DNA of 10,303 nt. It comes from Holophagales bacterium. GTDB lineage: Bacteria; Acidobacteriota; Holophagae; Holophagales; Holophagaceae. The stretch lies in contig JAITFL010000153.1 of the NCBI GenBank assembly GCA_031281385.1, positions 1-10,303 of the forward strand, read 5' to 3'. The notes below the pieces were generated by a model, which saw only the letters and a program-made list of their open reading frames with translations, was not told the origin of the DNA and made no database searches. Shown in pieces: positions 6,305-10,303 of the stretch. Made by a program: the position numbers and the translations under genes. How positions within the stretch are numbered: position 1 is the first letter of the stretch; each line of letters begins with the position of its first letter.

Positions 6305-6353
6305 ATAGGGGGTTAGGGATTCGACACCACATGCTTAACCTACACTACCCCCT
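6305..6353 (-). repeat. inverted repeat between the HAD and YigZ genes
   Basis: On the minus strand GGGGGT just after the HAD stop codon pairs with ACCCCC about 35 bases on. An inner TAGG/CCTA pair extends the stem beyond a bulge. The 3' side continues without a T run, so any terminator would be weak. The loop contains GGTTAAG and GTCGAATCCC, which resemble tRNA D-loop and T-arm sequence, but there is no anticodon arm. Confidence 0.4.
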
Positions 6354-6355
6354 TG

Positions 6356-7339
6356 TTAGATATGCCTAGGCACCGTGCCCACACTCTTTTTCAGCGCTTC
6401 GCGGCGCTGCTCGATTATCCCCTGTGCTATTTGGCGCACTCTCAGGCTCAGCCAGCGTTCAGTGGAACTCCCGATGCGGTAATCCGTGGGGCCGAAGTGG
6501 TCAACGCGCCCTTCCCGCCTCAGATTGTCAGCCTGCTCAAGGCTTATTGGGTCGTTGTCGTCATAGACGGCAAAGGCAGTCCCCCCATTATGCCTCACGA
6601 CGGAAAAGGCCGGAACGTCGCTGGGCCCGTCCGCAACATAGACCATGTTTGCAAATGGCACCCGCCTGTCCTCTTTCGCCACCGTTGCGTTTACATCAAT
6701 AGCTGGGTTTTTGTTGGAGCCTTTGTTGATCTCAAACAGGGCGCGAGTTTTGCTGGTGTTGTCGTATGCGATGGCTATCTGGGTGATTCCCGTCATGGGG
6801 AAAAGTGGTACGGGCTTGTCGTTTTCGTCCAATTTTGTCGTGGCAAGCGGGTCAAAGTTTGGTGGTGCCGGAGCCTCTATGAACTCGCTGGCCCAAATGC
6901 CATCCACACATTCCCTGATGGCGCTGCCCTCTATCATCGCCTTTAGCCCAGCGGAAACGATGTAGTGCTCGAGGTGCAACTCGAAGCGGCCCGCGTCGGG
7001 GACTTCTTCCAGCACGCGTTGCAGGTGGGGAAACAGTTCAGGCAGACCAGGGTGGAAAACTATTCTAGCGCCCAAATCGCGCAGCTTTGCGTTGGTTAAT
7101 CCCTGCATCAGCCCGTGGGCAACGTAGGTTATCAAGTGGTTCAGATAGGCGTTGTCGGGGCTGACGTTAACGCCCATGCGGGAATAATAGGCAGGCAGCG
7201 CGTTGACTTCGCGCCAGAAGTGGGCCTCCTCAATGCCGTACTCCTTGAAAATTGGGGCCTGCATCGAGCCGGGTATCAGTGTCTTGTCAAAGTCCCACAC
7301 TAGGGCGATCACGTTTTGGGGGTGGATTGGAGTGGCCAT
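6356..7339 (-). CDS. HAD-superfamily hydrolase
   Basis: A 327-residue protein of the haloacid dehalogenase superfamily, probably a phosphatase. Motif I is VWDFDKTL with D16 and D18, motif II is the serine of HYIVSAG (S129), a lysine near 197 (DNTSKTR) may serve as motif III, and motif IV is VADGPSDVPAF with D237 and D241. The stretch between motif I and motif II is long and mostly helical, indicating a large C1-type cap over the active site. The substrate cannot be named. I chose ATG 7339 (MATPIHPQN) because homology to the superfamily begins right after it; the TTG at 7405 adds 22 residues without domain character. Neither start has a clear ribosome binding site. The gene diverges from the tRNA and hydrogenase genes. 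Confidence 0.88.
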   Translation of the reverse strand: MATPIHPQNVIALVWDFDKTLIPGSMQAPIFKEYGIEEAHFWREVNALPAYYSRMGVNVSPDNAYLNHLITYVAHGLMQGLTNAKLRDLGARIVFHPGLPELFPHLQRVLEEVPDAGRFELHLEHYIVSAGLKAMIEGSAIRECVDGIWASEFIEAPAPPNFDPLATTKLDENDKPVPLFPMTGITQIAIAYDNTSKTRALFEINKGSNKNPAIDVNATVAKEDRRVPFANMVYVADGPSDVPAFSVVRHNGGTAFAVYDDNDPISLEQADNLRREGRVDHFGPTDYRIGSSTERWLSLRVRQIAQGIIEQRREALKKSVGTVPRHI

Positions 7340-7635
7340 GTCAATAAGTTTATGACAAATGAGCTTTTTGCAAAACCCGGCGGCATGTCTGCTATGCAAA
7401 TGCAAGAAACAAAGTGTTTAGAGGGAAAAATACCTTGTTGGCGCAAGTTACAAGTGCTAGGTGTTTTTTTCTTGTAAAGTGCAATAAAATTATTTGGGGG
7501 AGTAGCCATGGCATCAATCGTTAGTCGCAAATTGCCAACTTGGAAGGCTACTGCACTGATGCGGGTGGCCTTTCTTGGGGCCCCCAATAAAAATGCCTTG
7601 CGCACCCAGCAAAACCAGTGTAGGCTAGATAGTTC
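7340..7635. other. intergenic region between HAD gene and tRNA-Ser
   Basis: These 296 bases separate the minus-strand HAD gene from the plus-strand tRNA. They hold an inverted repeat TTACAAG (7448-7454) / CTTGTAA (7471-7477) with a run of seven T inside, and a palindrome TTGGGG-C-CCCCAA at 7575-7587. A good ribosome-binding-like GGGGGAG precedes ATG 7508, but that frame runs straight through the tRNA and into the next gene, so it is not called. A tRNA promoter must lie here; TTGCGC and TAGGCT spaced by 17 bases, ending about 15 bases before the tRNA, are a weak match. Confidence 0.4.
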
Positions 7636-7728
7636 GGAGAGATGCCGGAGTGGCCGAACGGGCTCGCCTGCTAAGCGAGTGTACTTGATAACCAGGTACC
7701 GAGGGTTCGAATCCCTCTCTCTCCGCCA
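7636..7728 (+). tRNA. tRNA-Ser (anticodon GCT)
   Basis: A complete class II tRNA with the CCA end encoded. The acceptor arms GGAGAGA (7636-7642) and TCTCTCC (7718-7724) pair fully, followed by discriminator G and CCA (7726-7728). The anticodon stem CTCGC/GCGAG encloses the loop CTGCTAA with anticodon GCT at 7670-7672, which reads AGC and AGU serine codons. The long variable arm (about 7681-7699, GTACTTG pairing with CAGGTAC through one G-T pair) is characteristic of serine tRNAs. The T arm is GAGGGTTCGAATCCCTC. Confidence 0.97.
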
Positions 7729-7733
7729 TCGAG

Positions 7734-7795
7734 GGCAAGGCGCGATCCCCGCTGGTGTATTTTCGCGGGGGCCTTTGCCAAAGCCATTGGGCAAA
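7734..7795 (+). terminator. hairpin(s) after tRNA-Ser, possible terminator or attenuator
   Basis: CCCCGC (7747-7752) pairs with GCGGGG (7765-7770). Outer arms GGCAAGG (7734-7740) and CCTTTGCC (7772-7779) extend the stem with a bulge and an internal loop. The same right arm TTTGCC (7774-7779) can pair instead with GGCAAA (7790-7795). The two folds exclude each other. No T run follows, so classical intrinsic termination is doubtful. The position, between the tRNA and the hydrogenase-like gene, fits 3' processing of the tRNA transcript or control of read-through. Confidence 0.45.
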
Positions 7796-7824
7796 CATGA
7801 ACCGCAGGCACCGTTGTTCCCCGC

Positions 7825-7855
7825 TATAATTGGGATTGCTTTTCTGGAAAGGTGG
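7825..7855 (+). promoter_or_regulatory. -10 box and ribosome binding site of the hydrogenase-chemoreceptor gene
   Basis: A perfect TATAAT (7825-7830) lies 29 bases before the chosen ATG, but no recognisable -35 sits 16-18 bases upstream. AAAGGTGG (7848-7855) is a good ribosome binding site for ATG 7860. That supports this ATG over the in-frame TTG at 7830, which has no ribosome binding site and overlaps the -10 box. Confidence 0.4.
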
Positions 7856-7859
7856 ACAC

Positions 7860-9575
7860 ATGCGTGAGCTGATAAAAAACGACCCACTGAAATGCGTCGG
7901 CTGCACCAAGTGCCTGAGGGTGTGCCCGATCGAGGGCGCAAACGTCGCGCACAACGATGGCAATGGCCTCAAGGTGAAAGTTGACCACCAGCGCTGCATC
8001 GTCTGCGGCTCCTGCATACAGGCCTGCCACCACGAATCCCGCGGCTTCGAGGACGACACCGAGCGCTTCCTGTCCGACCTGCAAAAGGGCGTGGCCATCT
8101 CCATGTTCGCCGCACCCGCCAACCGGGCGAACGGGGACAAAATGGGGGCGCGCCTCCTGTCCTGGCTGCGCCAGCAGGGCGTCAAAAAGATATACGACGT
8201 TTCCTTGGGCGCGGACATATGCACATGGGCGCACATCCGCTACATCCAAAAAGAGAGGCCCGCCTCCGTCATAACCCAGCCGTGCCCCGCCATCGTCAAC
8301 TACATCACGACCCACAACCACGCGCTGCTGCCCAACCTGTCCCCAGTGCAGAGCCCCATGCTCTGCACGGCCATTTACATGAAAAAATACGACCGCGTCA
8401 GCGAAAAGATAGCCGCCCTCTCCCCCTGCATCGCAAAATCGCACGAGTTCGAGGACACGGGCTTTGTGGACTACAACGTCACGCTCAAAAAGCTGTACGA
8501 CTACATAAAAAAGAACAGAATATCGCTGCCCACGCAAGAGAGCGGCTTCGACCACGCAGAGTCTTCGCTGGGGTGCCTGTACTCGATGCCCGGCGGGCTG
8601 AGGGAAAACGTGGAGCTGCACCTTGGGAAGGCGCTGCGGATAGACAAGTCCGAAGGGCAAAGCACCGTCTATCTGGACCTGGACGAATATGCCAGGCGCA
8701 ACGGGAAGCAGCTGCCCGCCATATTCGACGTGCTGAACTGCCCCGAGGGCTGCAACCTGGGGACGGGCTGCGCCCACGACCGCAGCAAGTTCGAGGTGAA
8801 CCAGATAATGGACGAGGCCAGGCAAAACGTCCTGCGGGGCCGCAAAAAAGCCGATTTCGACAAGCTGTATGCCGGCTTCGACAAAGCCCTGCACCTCAAC
8901 GACTTCATCCGCACATACAAGCCCAGGAACGTGAAGGCCCTGGCCCCCTCGAATTCCCAGATCGAGCAGGCGTTCCTGAGCATGGGGAAAGAAACGGAAA
9001 CGGACAGGGCGTTCGACTGCGGGGCCTGCGGGAGCACGTCCTGCCTGCAGATGGCCAAAAGGGTGGCCAGCGGGACGCACATCCCCGACGGCTGCATCCA
9101 AAACGAAAAACAGAGCATCGAAAAAAGCCATAAATCAATAATGGATCTGTCGGCGGTGAACCTTGAAAGCACAAAGGAAATTCTGGGCGACATCTCCAAT
9201 GTCAGCGATCTGTCCGAAAAGATAGCCCAGAGCATCCCCGGCGTGGAAGCCGCTATGGAGAGACAAAACCAGATGGCGGATGAAGTAAACGACATAGCCA
9301 TGAAGATCAACATGATAGCCCTCAACGCATCCATTGAGGCGGCCAGGGCCGGGCAGCACGGCAAGGCCTTCGCGGTCGTGGCCAGCGAAATACAGAAGCT
9401 GGCGGACGCTTCCAAGGCCACGGTTTCAGAGACGCAGAAAGTGACCGAGCAGGCGAACGCCTCCATCAAGGCCATGAGCTCTTTGGCTCTGGCCATCAAG
9501 GGCGACCTGGGGAAGACGTTCCGCAACGCATCCGACATGGCACAAAAAACAGAAAAATCCATAACAAAAACCTGA
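7860..9575 (+). CDS. sensory [FeFe]-hydrogenase-like protein fused to a chemoreceptor signalling domain
   Basis: A 571-residue soluble protein. Residues 10-57 hold two [4Fe-4S] motifs (C12, C15, C18, C22 and C46, C49, C52, C56). The [FeFe]-hydrogenase large-subunit domain (about 75-360) keeps H-cluster-like motifs: TQPCP (C142), SPCIAKSHE (C190) and NCPEGCNLGTGC (C294, C298, extra C304). In motif 1 the position of the proton-transfer cysteine of catalytic enzymes is proline (P141). Next is an FeS domain, FDCGACGSTSC (C387, C390, C395) with C412. Residues 425-571 are a short chemoreceptor hairpin with the tip NMIALNASIEAARAG and FAVVASEIQKLA. There is no membrane segment or HAMP domain. This matches sensory group C [FeFe]-hydrogenases, which pair the domain with signalling outputs. 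I infer H2 or redox sensing passed to CheA/CheW. The gene is rich in C-ending codons, more than the left-hand genes. Confidence 0.93.
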   Translation: MRELIKNDPLKCVGCTKCLRVCPIEGANVAHNDGNGLKVKVDHQRCIVCGSCIQACHHESRGFEDDTERFLSDLQKGVAISMFAAPANRANGDKMGARLLSWLRQQGVKKIYDVSLGADICTWAHIRYIQKERPASVITQPCPAIVNYITTHNHALLPNLSPVQSPMLCTAIYMKKYDRVSEKIAALSPCIAKSHEFEDTGFVDYNVTLKKLYDYIKKNRISLPTQESGFDHAESSLGCLYSMPGGLRENVELHLGKALRIDKSEGQSTVYLDLDEYARRNGKQLPAIFDVLNCPEGCNLGTGCAHDRSKFEVNQIMDEARQNVLRGRKKADFDKLYAGFDKALHLNDFIRTYKPRNVKALAPSNSQIEQAFLSMGKETETDRAFDCGACGSTSCLQMAKRVASGTHIPDGCIQNEKQSIEKSHKSIMDLSAVNLESTKEILGDISNVSDLSEKIAQSIPGVEAAMERQNQMADEVNDIAMKINMIALNASIEAARAGQHGKAFAVVASEIQKLADASKATVSETQKVTEQANASIKAMSSLALAIKGDLGKTFRNASDMAQKTEKSITKT

Positions 9576-9730
9576 AAAGGTGGCAGGCGGGGCCAGTTGC
9601 ATTTTGGAACCTGCACTGGGTTAGGCAACTGAGGGCAAAAATTGCCGAGCGCACAAAGAACTCCATGCCTGTAACAATCGAGGTGGAAGAGCGGCGAATC
9701 TAAAGAATTGCATGGGTGGGTCGCCAATTT
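9576..9730 (+). other. region after the hydrogenase gene with hairpins and a protein-like open frame
   Basis: No complete gene is called here. An inverted repeat CAGTTGC (9594-9600) / GCAACTG (9625-9631) encloses a second AACC/GGTT pair, and a compact hairpin GGCAA-AAA-TTGCC follows at 9634-9646; neither has a T run. One frame, different from that of the upstream gene, is open to TAA at 9701-9703 and reads like the tail of a protein (FWNLHWVRQLRAKIAERTK, then MPVTIEVEERRI). It has no ATG, GTG or TTG between 9576 and 9664. It could be a gene remnant, the end of a frameshifted reading frame, or chance. Confidence 0.4.
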
Positions 9731-9779
9731 TATGAAAATTTCATACAATCTTTACAGCCATGAAAAATGGCATTATAAT
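9731..9779 (+). promoter_or_regulatory. strong sigma-70-type promoter with two palindromic operator candidates
   Basis: TTTACA (9751-9756) and TATAAT (9774-9779) are separated by exactly 17 bases, matching the consensus at 11 of 12 positions. A perfect 15-base palindrome, TATGAAAATTTCATA (9731-9745), ends 5 bases before the -35. A second dyad, GCCAT-GAAAA-ATGGC (9757-9771), fills the spacer. The two share ATGAAAA, so one regulator could bind both. Transcription would start near 9786, giving a leader of about 150 bases before the PAS gene. Confidence 0.65.
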
Positions 9780-9936
9780 TGTTGTATTGAGTGATGTGAT
9801 GGACTCTTGACCATGCCCCTTTCCTCTTCCACTCCCGGCCCCATGCGGACACCGATGCAGAACCATTCAGCGTCCTGCCGGACATCCGCCTACGGCTGGG
9901 CAAAACGGGAGCCAGCGCAAACGGGCAGGGGGGCCA
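9780..9936 (+). other. leader region of the PAS-domain gene
   Basis: About 150 bases lie between the promoter and the chosen start of the PAS gene. They become GC-rich from about 9815. Short open frames exist (for example ATG 9813 to 9953) but none has a ribosome binding site or recognisable content. GCCCCT near 9815 can pair with AGGGGC near 9945-9950, just past the start codon, so folding could affect translation; this is a weak suggestion. Confidence 0.3.
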
Positions 9937-10303
9937 ATGGGCAGAGGGGCTAAGGTGGCGGCCAAACTGAACCCAGCCGTAGAGAAGCGGCAGAAAATCA
10001 TGTATGATGCCATACCCATCTACTGCACACTTTGGGACGAGAACTTCAAAAAGATAGACTGCAACGACACGGCCTACCTTTTCTACGGGCTGGCCAGCAA
10101 AGAAGAGTACCTGTCGCGACACGAGGAGCTTTCCCCCGAGTTCCAGCCGGACGGTAAACCGTCAACAGAAAAAGCCATCGAGATGATCAAGATCGCTCTT
10201 GAGAAAGGGCGGCACGTCTTTGAATGGATGCACCAAACCATTGACGGAGAGCCGCTTCCATCGGAAGTGACTTTTATTCGCGTCAACATTGACGAACACA
10301 CAA
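9937..10303 (+). CDS. PAS-domain signalling protein (5' part, runs off the window)
   Basis: The first 122 codons of a gene cut by the window edge. Residues about 16-120 form a PAS domain: MYDAIPIYCTLWDENFKKID, then CNDTAYLFYG, the insert EELSPEFQPDGKPS, and the strand region VFEWMHQTIDGEPLPSEVTF. This variety of PAS domain, with FEWMHQ and GEP-P-EVT, is common ahead of histidine kinase, GGDEF or other output domains; the output here is not visible. The chosen ATG 9937 follows a G-rich run (CAGGGGGGCC) close to the start. GTG at 9955 or ATG at 10000 are alternatives, and the frame has no earlier ATG back to the stop at 9808-9810. There is no signal peptide or membrane segment in the visible part. 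A strong promoter with palindromes stands about 150 bases upstream, so it is probably transcribed apart from the hydrogenase gene. Confidence 0.8.
   Translation, partial: MGRGAKVAAKLNPAVEKRQKIMYDAIPIYCTLWDENFKKIDCNDTAYLFYGLASKEEYLSRHEELSPEFQPDGKPSTEKAIEMIKIALEKGRHVFEWMHQTIDGEPLPSEVTFIRVNIDEHT

Noticed and set aside
6305..6353. tRNA-like sequence on the minus strand (GGTTAAG and GTCGAATCCC with pairing GGGGGT/ACCCCC ends)
   Set aside because: Only about 48 bases long with no anticodon arm and no proper T stem; better described as an inverted repeat.
7805..7822. Possible sigma-54 promoter (AGGCAC, then TTCC)
   Set aside because: The invariant GC of the -12 element is CC here, so it does not meet the requirement.
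7830..7859. TTG 7830 as the start of the hydrogenase-chemoreceptor gene
   Set aside because: It overlaps the TATAAT box, has no ribosome binding site, and the added ten residues lie outside the domain; ATG 7860 follows AAAGGTGG.
7508..7867. Plus-strand frame from ATG 7508 with a good ribosome-binding-like sequence
   Set aside because: It reads straight through the complete tRNA-Ser gene and into the start of the next gene, so it cannot be an ordinary coding sequence as it stands. A truncated gene remnant at 7508-7635 remains possible but unsupported.
7824..9131. Long open frame (435 codons) on the minus strand
   Set aside because: It lies wholly opposite the hydrogenase-chemoreceptor gene, whose motifs are unmistakable. 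The C-ending codons of that gene remove stops on the other strand, and the antisense product has no recognisable domain.
8669..9748. Second long minus-strand open frame (359 codons)
   Set aside because: Also antisense to the hydrogenase-chemoreceptor gene; its Ala/Ser/Cys-rich product mirrors the sense codons and shows no domain.

Overview
This is a compact bacterial window of moderate to high GC. Nothing in it fixes the species. It suggests an anaerobe or facultative anaerobe that can do chemotaxis: it encodes a soluble [FeFe]-hydrogenase-like protein fused to a chemoreceptor signalling domain. It also has a LytS/LytTR two-component pair and LiaF-like envelope proteins. The tRNA gene carries an encoded CCA end.

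Layout. A short + strand segment at the left holds a stand-alone RsbW/SpoIIAB-type ATPase (57-632). A non-coding stretch of about 430 bp rich in inverted repeats follows (633-1063). A block of genes on the minus strand then runs from 7339 down to 1064. In transcription order these are a HAD-family hydrolase, a YigZ/IMPACT-family protein, and a small Ala/Asn/Gln-rich protein. Next comes a three-gene membrane cassette (a four-helix LiaI/LiaF-type protein, a full LiaF-like protein, and a soluble copy of the LiaF C-terminal domain). The block ends with a LytS-type histidine kinase, a LytTR response regulator and YhbY. From about 7636 the direction flips to + with tRNA-Ser(GCT), the hydrogenase-chemoreceptor fusion, and the 5' end of a PAS-domain protein that leaves the window.

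How the genes may work together. The five genes from 4928 to 1381 read as one envelope-sensing module. LiaF proteins are known regulators of a two-component system in Firmicutes, but here the partner is a LytS/LytTR pair rather than LiaRS, and the LiaF sensory domain has been duplicated next door. On the right, the hydrogenase-like protein keeps cysteines for its iron-sulfur clusters and for an H-cluster-like site, has a changed first active-site motif, and ends in a short chemoreceptor hairpin. This suggests H2 or redox sensing coupled to the chemotaxis array. The PAS gene behind it has its own strong promoter (TTTACA, 17 bp, TATAAT) carrying two related palindromes, the best candidate regulatory site in the window.

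The most notable items are the hydrogenase-chemoreceptor fusion, the LiaF/LytST cassette with its tandem duplication, the palindromic promoter at 9731-9779, and the possible repeat or gene remnant at 633-1063.
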